From Sulfurovum sp. (GTDB lineage: Bacteria > Campylobacterota > Campylobacteria > Campylobacterales > Sulfurovaceae): a stretch of 10,201 nucleotides of DNA. Below are positions 1-7,134 of the stretch, in pieces. Below the pieces are notes generated by a model. That model searched no databases. It saw only the letters and a program-made list of their open reading frames with translations, and was not told where the DNA came from. Both the position numbers and the translations under genes were made by a program. Within the stretch, counting starts at the first letter, position 1. Each line of letters opens with the position of its first letter. The stretch spans positions 1 through 10,201 of the forward strand of contig JALSSQ010000210.1 in the NCBI GenBank assembly GCA_026984165.1. Reading direction: 5' to 3'.

Positions 1-246
1 TATAACAGTTTGATGCTCATAGAGACAAAACTCAGTCCTATAGCACTTTTGGCGTATCTGCTGAGGGTAGAGAAAATTTTTGGACGTAAACGTCTTTTTA
101 AAGATGGACCACGTACCTTGGATATAGATATAATATTTTATGAAAATGTACAGATGCACACAAAGCGCTTGACACTTCCTCACCCAGGTTGGATGCAGAG
201 AACTTCTGTGCTTGTGCCTTTGTCATTGATGAAAAATAGATTGTAA
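1..246 (+). CDS. folK: 2-amino-4-hydroxy-6-hydroxymethyldihydropteridine pyrophosphokinase (HPPK), 3' part
   Basis: This is the C-terminal half of HPPK, which transfers pyrophosphate from ATP to hydroxymethyldihydropterin in folate synthesis. The reading frame is open at base 1, so the true start lies outside the window; the in-window TTG at 10 and ATG at 13 are internal. The visible part starts with an N-S-L-x-L-I-E-T-K-L-like strand and an L-L-x-x-L-x-x-x-E stretch. It then has the family signature G-R-K-R...G-P-R-T-L-D-I-D-I-I, whose two aspartates bind Mg in HPPK, and a final L-P-H-P-x-x-x-x-R-x-x-V-L-x-P-L. The stop codon is 11 bases before flhF, and an AAAGG at the stop probably serves as the flhF ribosome binding site. 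The two genes are therefore likely co-transcribed, as they are, from memory, in Campylobacter and Helicobacter. Confidence 0.88.
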   Translation, partial: YNSLMLIETKLSPIALLAYLLRVEKIFGRKRLFKDGPRTLDIDIIFYENVQMHTKRLTLPHPGWMQRTSVLVPLSLMKNRL

Positions 247-257
247 AGGTAAAATAG

Positions 258-1331
258 ATGATACATGAAACTTTTGTAGCTTCCAATCCAAAAGATGCAT
301 ATGAGCTTGCAGTAGAAAAATATGGTACAAGTATCTCTTTGGTTTCGGCTAAGCAGATAAAGTATGATGATGGGGTATTGCGTTCAGAAATTACTGTAGC
401 AATACCTGCAGATATCTATGAAAAAGTCTCTTTTGGTGAAGTAGTAACTAAAGAGGATGAAGCGTTACTTACAGAAATTTTTGAACTTAAAGAACAACTT
501 AATCTTATGAAAGATGATATACATAAAGAGATGCAAGAGACAAATGCAGTTGTCTCAGAGGTGAAAGCATTGTTTATGCGTAAAGGTATTTCTGCATATT
601 GGCTAGAGAGTATGTTTCAAACACTCGCACAATCAGAGATTTTAGAAGATGAAAAATTACTTGCATCTTATTTACTTGAAGAGATTGATGATGCCTTAAA
701 GGTAAAAAAAGAAGACTTGATGCATCCTAAGGTGATGATGATAGTAGGTCCAACTGGTGTAGGAAAGACTACCACTATAGCTAAACTTGCTGCACGGTAT
801 GCTTATCTTTTGGATAAACGCTATAAAGTCGCTTTAGTAAATTTAGATTCATTTAAAGTTGGTGCGATAGAACAGCTGGCACATTATGCAGACATTATGC
901 AGATTGAGCATATTGTAGTTGATAATGTAGATAGATTTAAAGAGACACTTGAAGAGCTTGAAGGCTATGATGTGGTACTGGTAGATACTGCAGGGATGTC
1001 TCCATATGATACAGAAAAATTTATACAAACTGTTGAATTTGTTAAAACAGATACACCTAGAGAGATAGAAGTGAGTTTACTTTTGTCTGCAACGGTGAAG
1101 TATGAAGATATGGAAGATATTTATCAGAATTTTTCATTTTTAAATCCTTCTTCAGTGATTATTTCTAAATTTGATGAGACCAAACATTTTGGAACATTGT
1201 TGAACTTTATGTTGCTTTATAGACTTCCTATGAGTTACTTTGCTACAGGGCAGGAAGTACCAGATGATTTGCTGCTTGCTGATAAGGAATTTTTACTTGA
1301 ACAATTTATAGGTGATATAGATGAAGGCTGA
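258..1331 (+). CDS. flhF: Flagellar biosynthesis SRP-family GTPase FlhF
   Basis: FlhF is a signal-recognition-particle-type GTPase that places and numbers polar flagella and, in epsilonproteobacteria, is needed for flagellar gene expression. The 357-aa product has a basic/acidic N-terminal B-like region (about 1-100), a helical N domain (about 100-155) and an NG GTPase domain. P-loop G-P-T-G-V-G-K-T-T is at residues 164-172, the DTAG motif at 243-246 and S-K-F-D-E (the family's TKxDE) at 303-307. The DTAG motif is followed by Met where most relatives have Arg. The protein is clearly shorter than Campylobacter/Helicobacter FlhF (roughly 460-480 aa from memory), mainly through a short B region. 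Its start has AAGG upstream, and its last 11 bases overlap the next gene. The partners flhG, fliA, fliM and fliY that normally follow are absent, so its present role is uncertain. Confidence 0.9.
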   Translation: MIHETFVASNPKDAYELAVEKYGTSISLVSAKQIKYDDGVLRSEITVAIPADIYEKVSFGEVVTKEDEALLTEIFELKEQLNLMKDDIHKEMQETNAVVSEVKALFMRKGISAYWLESMFQTLAQSEILEDEKLLASYLLEEIDDALKVKKEDLMHPKVMMIVGPTGVGKTTTIAKLAARYAYLLDKRYKVALVNLDSFKVGAIEQLAHYADIMQIEHIVVDNVDRFKETLEELEGYDVVLVDTAGMSPYDTEKFIQTVEFVKTDTPREIEVSLLLSATVKYEDMEDIYQNFSFLNPSSVIISKFDETKHFGTLLNFMLLYRLPMSYFATGQEVPDDLLLADKEFLLEQFIGDIDEG

Positions 1332-1797
1332 AACACAGGCAAATGCACTCGCTTCTCTTGTACAAACAAAGAAGCGTTATCCAGAATATGAGCTCATATT
1401 GCCACCTTTTGAAATAAAACAATCAAGTCTTAAAAAATTAGATGTTGCAGATGTATTGTTAATTGGATTGGATACTTTAATATTGTATTTTGTATCGGAC
1501 AATGAAATATGTGCTCAGCTACAGATAGTTAATGAAGAAAATATATATAAACTTAAGATTACAAATCTAGGAAAAGATACACTTAAACAGTATAATACTA
1601 AAAAATATGAACAAATAAAATGCTCTTTTGGAATGTTCCAAAGTCGAAAACTAGAAGAAGATTACAGGGTGAGTATTTCACAGTTTAATTTGCAAAAAAT
1701 AAACCTTTTTGTACAAGAAAAAAAGATTGCAGAAGGTAAACTCGTAAAAGTAGATGATGAGATTGCTATAGAGATAATAAAGGTTAAAAATGTCTAA
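1321..1797 (+). CDS. Hypothetical protein, possible diverged SpoA (FliN/FliY/FliM-type) domain protein
   Basis: This 158-aa protein is not confidently recognised. Its start overlaps the end of flhF by 11 bases and its stop overlaps mnmA by 8, so it is translationally coupled to both and probably real. There is no signal peptide or membrane helix. Residues 37-58 begin L-K-K-L-D-V-A-D-V-L-L-I, like the L-x-x-L-x-V-G-D-V-I opening of SpoA domains. Residues 136-155 (I-A-E-G-K-L-V-K-V-D-D-E-I-A-I-E-I-I-K-V) closely follow the FliN end pattern: I-A-x-G-E-V-V-V-V-D-D, then G-I-R-I, then a hydrophobic tail. The hallmark glycines and arginine are partly lost. FliM and FliY, which carry SpoA domains, are normally encoded in this interval, so a degenerate or repurposed C-ring protein is my best guess. 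A wholly unrelated beta-rich protein is also possible. Confidence 0.75.
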   Translation: MKAETQANALASLVQTKKRYPEYELILPPFEIKQSSLKKLDVADVLLIGLDTLILYFVSDNEICAQLQIVNEENIYKLKITNLGKDTLKQYNTKKYEQIKCSFGMFQSRKLEEDYRVSISQFNLQKINLFVQEKKIAEGKLVKVDDEIAIEIIKVKNV

Positions 1798-2812
1798 AGG
1801 TAAAGTGTTAGTAGGTATGAGTGGTGGGGTGGACTCCACAGTCACAGCGATACTCTTGCAAAAAGAGGGCTATGAGGTAGAAGGTGTCTATATGAAGCTA
1901 CATCATAAACCAGGGTATCATGAGTCCAACTATGCCAAAGCACAGCGTGTGGGTGAATACTTGGGAATCAAAGTCCACTTTCATGACCTCTCCAAAGCGT
2001 TTAAAGAAGAGGTGTATGACTATTTTGTAGAAAGCTACAAAGAGGGTCTCACACCTAACCCCTGTGTGATGTGTAACCGTACCATCAAGTTTGGAAAAAT
2101 GGTTGAGTTTGCTGACGAAGTGGGGGCAGACTTTGTTGCCACTGGGCACTACATCAAGTGTGATGGTGAGTTCATCTACGCAGCAGAAGATGCAAACAAA
2201 GACCAGAGTTATTTCCTTTGTGAAGTGAAAAAAGAGGTACTTCCCCGTCTTATTTTCCCTTTGGGTACATGGGTCAAACCAGATGTGAAAGCCTATGCTG
2301 CGAACATCGAAGTGCTCAAAGACTTTGCCACGCAAGCAGAGAGTTCAGAAATCTGTTTTGTGGAAAACACCTATGACGAAGTGCTTGCTAAACATATGGA
2401 TATTAATGTTCCGGGCGAAACGGTAGATGCTGAGGGCAATGTCGTTGGCAGACACAAAGGATATATGCATTACACCATCGGAAAACGCAGAGGTTTTACC
2501 GTAGATGGTGCACATGACCCACACTTTGTACTTGCCATAAAACCTGAGTCCAATCAAATAGTGGTAGGTAAAAAAGAAGAGTTGGAACAAAATGCTTTTG
2601 AGGTTAAACGCATAAACCTCTTTAAGGAGCTAACAGAATTTGACTGTAGTGTCAAAGTACGCTACAGAACAAAAGCTGTCCCTTGTCATGTAAAAATAGA
2701 GGGGGAAAAAGCGCAGGTAACACTGAAAGAGCCTGTATTTGGTCTGGCACATGGGCAAATAGCGGCTTTTTATGAAGGTGACAAGTTACTTGGTGGTGGA
2801 GTGATTTGCTAA
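1790..2812 (+). CDS. mnmA: tRNA-specific 2-thiouridylase MnmA
   Basis: MnmA activates C2 of the wobble uridine 34 in tRNA-Lys, -Glu and -Gln with ATP and thiolates it with sulfur relayed by a cysteine desulfurase. The 340-aa product is full length. The PP-loop G-M-S-G-G-V-D-S-T is at 9-17, N-P-C-V-M-C-N at 90-96 with the nucleophile-equivalent Cys95, T-G-H-Y at 118-121 and D-A-N-K-D-Q-S-Y-F-L at 134-143. The second catalytic Cys189 sits in S-S-E-I-C-F-V-E-N. A C-terminal beta-barrel ends in a G-Q-x-A-x-F-Y-E-G-D-x-x-L-G-G-G-x-I motif. The start lies inside the last codons of the preceding gene, with AAAGG seven bases upstream. Codon use looks more GC-rich at third positions than in flhF and the 158-aa gene. 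The next gene, on the other strand, ends 23 bases away. Confidence 0.95.
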   Translation: MSKGKVLVGMSGGVDSTVTAILLQKEGYEVEGVYMKLHHKPGYHESNYAKAQRVGEYLGIKVHFHDLSKAFKEEVYDYFVESYKEGLTPNPCVMCNRTIKFGKMVEFADEVGADFVATGHYIKCDGEFIYAAEDANKDQSYFLCEVKKEVLPRLIFPLGTWVKPDVKAYAANIEVLKDFATQAESSEICFVENTYDEVLAKHMDINVPGETVDAEGNVVGRHKGYMHYTIGKRRGFTVDGAHDPHFVLAIKPESNQIVVGKKEELEQNAFEVKRINLFKELTEFDCSVKVRYRTKAVPCHVKIEGEKAQVTLKEPVFGLAHGQIAAFYEGDKLLGGGVIC

Positions 2813-2835
2813 GTGTCTTAAAGACGTTTGGAAAG

Positions 2836-3348
2836 TTATTGCTTATTTGTGTTACGACATTTTTTTTGCTTTGTTTCCTTCTCGATCTTGACAGAACGCA
2901 CCCACAACCAGTTGAGTAAAAAATAAATGAGCCCAGAAACAACAATGGAATAAAAAGCAGTTCCCACATAAAGGGGGACAAAAATGTTACCCATATTGTT
3001 GGAAAACCACTCCAGTGTAAGTTCTATGTTATCTATGCCTTCTCTACCTAAGATGAAATTTCCTGTGAGGTACTCCATATAGTACATCGGCGGCATAGTG
3101 ATAGGATTACTTAGCCAGACCATAGCGATAGCGATAGGGACATTAAAACGAACAAAAGGGGTAGTGGCAACTACAGCCAGCATCTGCATAGGCATAGGGA
3201 TAAACCCCCAAAAAAGACCGATAAAGACACCTCTGGTAATCATTTTTCTATTGATGTTAAAGTAGGCACGAGGAAGATTGTATTTTTCTAAGAAGGTGTC
3301 GAGTTTACCTTTACCTGAGGCTTTTTTTCTAAAAAATTTTCGTATCAT
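2836..3348 (-). CDS. DUF2062 family membrane protein
   Basis: This 170-aa integral membrane protein matches the DUF2062 pattern: G-V-F-I-G-L-F-W-G-F-I-P-M-P-M-Q at 40-55 and R-F-N-V-P-I-A-I-A-M-V-W-L-S-N-P-I-T at 67-84. The family has no firmly established function; some members are fused to or neighbour glycosyltransferases. The basic N-terminus (residues 3-15 are rich in Lys/Arg) should stay in the cytoplasm. Hydrophobic segments lie at about 40-65, 70-92 and 122-148, followed by a charged Lys-rich tail. The start has GGA seven bases upstream. It is convergent with mnmA and divergent from prs, so it is probably a single-gene transcript. No convincing terminator is visible in the 23 bases separating it from mnmA. 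Confidence 0.85.
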   Translation of the reverse strand: MIRKFFRKKASGKGKLDTFLEKYNLPRAYFNINRKMITRGVFIGLFWGFIPMPMQMLAVVATTPFVRFNVPIAIAMVWLSNPITMPPMYYMEYLTGNFILGREGIDNIELTLEWFSNNMGNIFVPLYVGTAFYSIVVSGLIYFLLNWLWVRSVKIEKETKQKKCRNTNKQ

Positions 3349-3410
3349 TATATTCCGTCTGTATCGATTTGATTGCCTAAGTGTAATACCCTAGAGCTTT
3401 AAATCCCCTT

Positions 3411-3432
3411 TTTAACAAGATTTGTGTAAAAT
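3411..3432 (+). promoter_or_regulatory. Candidate promoter of prs
   Basis: TAAAAT at 3427-3432, preceded by TTTGTG and a T-rich stretch, fits the epsilonproteobacterial sigma-70 pattern (a good -10 box, T-rich upstream, no clear -35 box). It would start transcription at about 3439, giving a roughly 30-base leader to the prs ATG. An AAGG at 3457-3460 could act as the ribosome binding site. It lies in the 120-base gap between divergent genes, the only place a prs promoter can be. Confidence 0.4.
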
Positions 3433-3468
3433 ACGCGTACCAATTTATACACATAAGGTTACGACATT

Positions 3469-4404
3469 ATGAGCGGATATATGCTTTTTTCTGGAACATC
3501 AAACCCCCAGCTTGCTAAAGAGATAGCAACATATTTAGAAATGCCTCTCAGTGAAGCTACTATCAAACGTTTTTCTGATGGTGAGATTTCTGTACAAATT
3601 GCAGAGTCTGTACGTGGTAAAGATGTTTTTATCATTCAGCCCACTTCTGCACCAGCCAATGCAAACCTTATGGAGTTGCTTATTATGACCGATGCACTCA
3701 AGCGTTCCTCGGCGAAGTCCATTACGGCAGTTGTTCCATACTATGGGTATGCCAGACAAGACAGAAAAGCAGCCCCCCGTGTACCTATTTCAGCAAAATT
3801 GGTTGCCAACCTGATGGAGACTGCAGGTATTACACGTATGGTTACAGTAGATTTGCATGCTTCTCAGATACAAGGATTCTTTGATATTCCTGTAGATAAC
3901 CTCTATGGCGCTATTTTGTTTATGGACTATATTAAAGCTAAAAATTTTAAAAATCCTGTGATTGCTTCTCCAGATATTGGTGGTGTGGCTAGAGCCAGAT
4001 ATTTTGCCAGCAAACTAGGTCTTGATATGATTATTGTAGATAAACGTCGTGAAAGAGCCAATGAATCAGAAGTGATGAATATTATTGGAGAGGTTGAGGG
4101 TAAAGATGTGATTCTTATCGATGATATGGTCGATACAGCAGGCACGATGACACATGGAGCCAAAGCACTCAAAGACCTTGGGGCTACTTCTGTTATGGCA
4201 TGTTGTACACACCCAGTACTTTCTGGCCCTGCTTATGAGCGTATAGAAAATGGTGCTTTGGATGAGTTGGTCGTTGCCAATACTATCCCTATGGCAAAAG
4301 CATCTAAAAAAATCAAGATGCTCTCAACTGCCTCTATGTTGGGTGAAGTAATCAGAAGAGTACATAACAATGAGAGTGTAAACTCACTTTTTGAAACTAC
4401 GTGA
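3469..4404 (+). CDS. prs: Ribose-phosphate pyrophosphokinase (PRPP synthetase)
   Basis: Makes phosphoribosyl pyrophosphate from ribose 5-phosphate and ATP, feeding purine, pyrimidine, histidine, tryptophan and NAD synthesis. The 311-aa length is typical of class I bacterial enzymes. Visible motifs are F-S-D-G-E at 35-39, the ATP-binding P-Y-Y-G-Y-A-R-Q-D-R-K region at 90-100 and V-D-L-H-A-S-Q-I-Q-G-F-F at 127-138 (PRPP-synthetase signature with Asp128 and His130). The flexible-loop catalytic K-R-R is at 192-194 and the ribose-phosphate loop D-D-M-V-D-T-A-G-T at 218-226. The start ATG agrees with the family N-terminus. It is transcribed away from the DUF2062 gene and is followed closely by a long palindrome that separates it from lepA. 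Confidence 0.97.
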   Translation: MSGYMLFSGTSNPQLAKEIATYLEMPLSEATIKRFSDGEISVQIAESVRGKDVFIIQPTSAPANANLMELLIMTDALKRSSAKSITAVVPYYGYARQDRKAAPRVPISAKLVANLMETAGITRMVTVDLHASQIQGFFDIPVDNLYGAILFMDYIKAKNFKNPVIASPDIGGVARARYFASKLGLDMIIVDKRRERANESEVMNIIGEVEGKDVILIDDMVDTAGTMTHGAKALKDLGATSVMACCTHPVLSGPAYERIENGALDELVVANTIPMAKASKKIKMLSTASMLGEVIRRVHNNESVNSLFETT

Positions 4405-4408
4405 TAAG

Positions 4409-4465
4409 GTAGGGTGGGCATTTACCCATCAACATTATTGGAGGTGGATAAAATGTCCATCCTAC
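4409..4465. repeat. 57-bp nested imperfect palindrome (MITE/REP-like)
   Basis: Outer arms of 15 bases, 4409-4423 and 4451-4465, pair completely if two G-U pairs are allowed in the RNA. Each half can instead fold on itself into an equivalent small hairpin: 4413-4418 with 4425-4430 (loop CATTTA), and 4443-4448 with 4456-4461. The sequence starts GTAGGGTGGGCA and ends TCCATCCTAC. From memory this resembles a degenerate copy of the GTAGGGTGGGC...GCCCACCCTAC intergenic palindromes seen in many bacteria. Such elements are usually dispersed and non-autonomous. Only one copy is present in this window, so repetition could not be checked. Confidence 0.65.
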
Positions 4466-4474
4466 ATTTTATTT
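4409..4474 (+). terminator. Possible rho-independent terminator after prs
   Basis: The 15-bp stem of the palindrome is followed at once by ATTTTATTT (4466-4474), five bases after the prs stop codon. The U tract is interrupted and the loop is long (27 bases), so efficiency is uncertain. The stem is nearly symmetric but the T tract is only on the plus-strand side. Confidence 0.45.
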
Positions 4475-4484
4475 AGGAAAGAAT

Positions 4485-6296
4485 TTGACAAATAAAGTAC
4501 CACAAAAAAATATACGTAACTTTTCTATTATTGCACATATTGATCATGGCAAATCTACTTTAGCAGACCGTATCATACAAGAGTGTGGGGCAGTGACTGA
4601 TCGTCAGATGTCTGCACAGGTGATGGATACGATGGACATTGAAAAAGAGCGTGGCATTACTATCAAGGCACAGTCTGTACGTTTGGACTATGTCAAAGAT
4701 GGGGAGCATTACATTCTTAACCTTATTGACACACCAGGTCACGTGGACTTCTCGTATGAAGTGAGTCGCTCTTTGGCTTCATGTGAAGGGGCATTACTCA
4801 TTGTTGATGCCGCACAGGGGGTTGAAGCTCAGACTATTGCCAATGTTTATATTGCCATAGAAAATGATTTGGAGCTACTTCCTGTAGTGAACAAGATTGA
4901 CCTTCCCGCAGCTGACCCTGACAGGGTACTTACCGAACTCGAAGAAGCCATAGGGATTGATGCGACAGAGCATCATCTGGTATCAGCGAAGACTGGTGTA
5001 GGTGTAAAAGCATTGATAGATGGTATTGTGGAGCGTATTCCTGCGCCCAAGGGGGATGAAGAGGCACCTGCGAAAGCACTTATCTATGACAGTTGGTTCG
5101 ATAACTACCTTGGTGCCTTGGCATTAGTGCGCGTCTTTGAAGGAAGTATTAAAAAGAGACAGATGATTAAAATCATGGGCACAAAAGAGGAGCATCAAGT
5201 CTTAGATATGATGTATCCAAACCCCATCGCACCTATTAAAACCGATGAAATACGTACAGGTGAAGTAGGCATTGTAGTCACTGGATTAAAAAGCGTTGAG
5301 GGTTTACAGGTTGGAGATACTATCACTGATGCTAAAAATCCTACTAGCACTGCCATAGGTGGCTTTGAACCTGCAAAACCTTTTGTATTTGCAGGTATTT
5401 ACCCTATAGAAACAGACCGCTTTGAAGATTTGCGTGATGCTTTAAACAAACTCAAACTGAATGACTCCTCACTTAGTTTTGAGCCTGAAAGTTCTATGGC
5501 TTTGGGCTCAGGGTTTAGGACAGGCTTCCTTGGTATGCTTCATATGGAGGTTATCAAGGAGCGTTTGGAGCGTGAGTTTAATCTGGAACTCATCGCTACA
5601 GCACCAACGGTTGTCTATAAGGTAAAACAGACTAATGGTGAAGAACTCATTATTCAAAACCCTTCTGAACTCCCAGAACCTCAGAAGATAGAGAAAATTT
5701 TTGAGCCTTATGTCAAAGCGACTATTTTGACACCACAGGAGTACTTGGGTAACCTCATTAAGCTACTTAATGACAGACGCGGTATGCAGATAAAAATGGA
5801 CTATCTTAATGAAACACGCGTACTTTTAGAGTATGATATTCCTATGAATGAGATAGTGATGGATTTTTACGATAAATTGAAGTCTATTACCAAAGGGTAT
5901 GCGAGTTTTGACTATGAGCCTGTAGGTTTTAGAGAGGGCGATTTGGTAAAACTAGACATCCGTGTGGCAGGAGATGTGGTAGATTCACTCTCTATTATTG
6001 TGCCTCGAAACAAAGCTAGGACACGTGGACTTGCGTTTGTTGCACAACTCAAAGAACTCATCCCACGACAGCTTTTTGAGGTCGCCATTCAAGCGAGTAT
6101 CGGCAATGAGATTATCGCACGTTCCAATGTAAAGTCTATGGGTAAAAATGTGACTGCGAAGTGTTATGGTGGGGATATTACCCGTAAACGTAAACTTTTG
6201 GAGAAACAAAAAGCAGGAAAAAAACGTATGAAGTCCATCGGCAAGGTACAAGTACCACAAGAGGCGTTTATGGCTGTATTGAAGTTGGATAGTTAA
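4485..6296 (+). CDS. lepA: Elongation factor 4 (back-translocating GTPase LepA)
   Basis: LepA/EF4 is a ribosome-associated translational GTPase related to EF-G, implicated in stalled-ribosome rescue and 30S biogenesis. The 603-aa product is full length. It has A-H-I-D-H-G-K-S-T at 17-25, R-G-I-T at 56-59, D-T-P-G-H at 82-86, N-K-I-D at 136-139 and an S-A-K-T-G further on. After the EF-G-like domains comes the LepA-specific C-terminal domain with A-K-C-Y-G-G-D-I-T-R-K-R-K-L-L and P-Q-E-A-F. The start is TTG: AGGAAAG lies just upstream, and no in-frame ATG occurs before residue 42, which is past the P-loop. The stop is one base before the next gene. If the upstream palindrome terminates, lepA needs read-through from prs or a promoter within about 20 bases, and none is obvious. 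Confidence 0.97.
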   Translation: MTNKVPQKNIRNFSIIAHIDHGKSTLADRIIQECGAVTDRQMSAQVMDTMDIEKERGITIKAQSVRLDYVKDGEHYILNLIDTPGHVDFSYEVSRSLASCEGALLIVDAAQGVEAQTIANVYIAIENDLELLPVVNKIDLPAADPDRVLTELEEAIGIDATEHHLVSAKTGVGVKALIDGIVERIPAPKGDEEAPAKALIYDSWFDNYLGALALVRVFEGSIKKRQMIKIMGTKEEHQVLDMMYPNPIAPIKTDEIRTGEVGIVVTGLKSVEGLQVGDTITDAKNPTSTAIGGFEPAKPFVFAGIYPIETDRFEDLRDALNKLKLNDSSLSFEPESSMALGSGFRTGFLGMLHMEVIKERLEREFNLELIATAPTVVYKVKQTNGEELIIQNPSELPEPQKIEKIFEPYVKATILTPQEYLGNLIKLLNDRRGMQIKMDYLNETRVLLEYDIPMNEIVMDFYDKLKSITKGYASFDYEPVGFREGDLVKLDIRVAGDVVDSLSIIVPRNKARTRGLAFVAQLKELIPRQLFEVAIQASIGNEIIARSNVKSMGKNVTAKCYGGDITRKRKLLEKQKAGKKRMKSIGKVQVPQEAFMAVLKLDS

Positions 6297-6297
6297 T

Positions 6298-6657
6298 ATG
6301 ATACTGATTCCAGTAGAAAAAGATGAAAAAACCATCGCCAAAGGTTTTAGAAAAGCCCCTATGTTTGTCTTTATAGATCCAGAGACTGGCATAGTGGCAC
6401 AAGAAAACCACTTTAGAACAGACAAATCAGCACTCTTTTTTGAAAATTTTAAAAAATATGATGTCGATACGATTTATCTCAAAGGACTAGGCTACAAAAC
6501 CTACCTAAAACTTAAAGATTTGGGCATTAAAGTTTCTCTCATTCCTGAAGATATAGCACTCTATACGCATATTGATCCTGTTGAACTCATATTGCTTACT
6601 GAAGACAATGCCCAGATGTACTGTACTATGGGACATCATAATAAAGAAGAGAAATAA
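6298..6657 (+). CDS. NifX/NifB-type dinitrogenase FeMo-cofactor-binding domain protein
   Basis: The 119-aa protein follows the Nitro_FeMo-Co fold (ribonuclease H-like alpha/beta, seen in NifX, NafY and the NifB C-terminus). It opens I-L-I-P-V, then has G-F-R-K-A-P-M-F-V-F-I-D at 16-27 (equivalent to the family's F-G-R-A-P-x-F-x-x-x-D). Further on come D-V-D-T-I-Y-L-K-G-L-G and L-K-D-L-G-I-K-V. The domain binds iron-sulfur or metal clusters in nitrogenase-linked relatives, but many members occur far from nif genes and have no known role. The C-terminus carries Y-C-T-M-G-H-H at 108-114, a possible metal site. The start is one base after the lepA stop, and its own TAA overlaps the next ATG (TAATG), so all three genes are probably coupled. 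There are no nif genes in the window. Confidence 0.75.
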   Translation: MILIPVEKDEKTIAKGFRKAPMFVFIDPETGIVAQENHFRTDKSALFFENFKKYDVDTIYLKGLGYKTYLKLKDLGIKVSLIPEDIALYTHIDPVELILLTEDNAQMYCTMGHHNKEEK

Positions 6658-7103
6658 TGGGTTGGGCAATACACCTTCACCTTGTTGCAGCGATTGCATG
6701 GATTGGTGGGGCATTTTTTATGTTTATTTTGGGGATTAGCTTACGAAACAAAGAAGATCAAGATGCTGTCTATCCTCGTATTGGCCCCATATACGGATGG
6801 TTTGAGACAGGGGCATTGATGATTTTAATTTTTAGTGGCTATATAATGATTCGCAACAATGGATTGTTAGATATACTGTTTTCAAATATCAGCAATGAAG
6901 TCATCGATGCCTTACGCATAAAGCTTCAAATTGTCGTTGTAATATTTGTGCTGACTGTGGTGCATATGGTTATCAGTTTTAAGACACTGCACAAAAAGAA
7001 GTCACCAACGCAACGGCTTTTTTCCAAAGTATCTTCTATGGGCATTTTTTTACTCAATCTTGTTGTTTTACATTATGCGATGGTTTTAAGAGATATACTT
7101 TAA
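6657..7103 (+). CDS. Four-helix inner-membrane protein, CopD-like
   Basis: The 148-aa product has four predicted membrane helices at about 5-27, 48-66, 90-108 and 128-145. Histidines sit in or near helices (His6, His8, His103, His139). The opening H-L-x-x-A-I-A-W-I-G-G-x-F-F resembles the first helix of CopD-domain and related haem/copper-associated membrane proteins (H-x-x-A-x-x-x-W-x-G-G). Function is not established; a haem or metal ligand role for the histidines is an inference. The start codon shares one base with the preceding stop, so translation is coupled to the FeMo-Co-domain gene. The gene ends 31 bases before the sir2 ATG, with no clear terminator between. Confidence 0.8.
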   Translation: MGWAIHLHLVAAIAWIGGAFFMFILGISLRNKEDQDAVYPRIGPIYGWFETGALMILIFSGYIMIRNNGLLDILFSNISNEVIDALRIKLQIVVVIFVLTVVHMVISFKTLHKKKSPTQRLFSKVSSMGIFLLNLVVLHYAMVLRDIL

Positions 7104-7107
7104 AACA

Positions 7108-7134
7108 TTAACAACTGATTTGTTATACTTATTT
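7108..7134 (+). promoter_or_regulatory. Candidate promoter immediately before the Sir2 gene
   Basis: TTGTTATACT contains a near-consensus -10 box (TATACT, 7124-7129). A start about seven bases later would fall on the ATG at 7135, giving a leaderless or near-leaderless message. This fits the lack of a purine-rich ribosome binding site there. No clear -35 box is seen, so read-through from the upstream operon remains equally possible. Confidence 0.3.

Noticed and set aside
2813..2835. GTCTTAAAGAC palindrome (2815-2825) between the convergent mnmA and DUF2062 genes, as a bidirectional terminator.
   Set aside because: A one-base loop, a short AT-rich stem and no T tract on either side make it unlikely to terminate.
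3342..3355. TATAAT on the minus strand at the DUF2062 start as its promoter.
   Set aside because: It overlaps the start codon itself, so transcription from it would begin inside the gene; the real promoter must lie further upstream.
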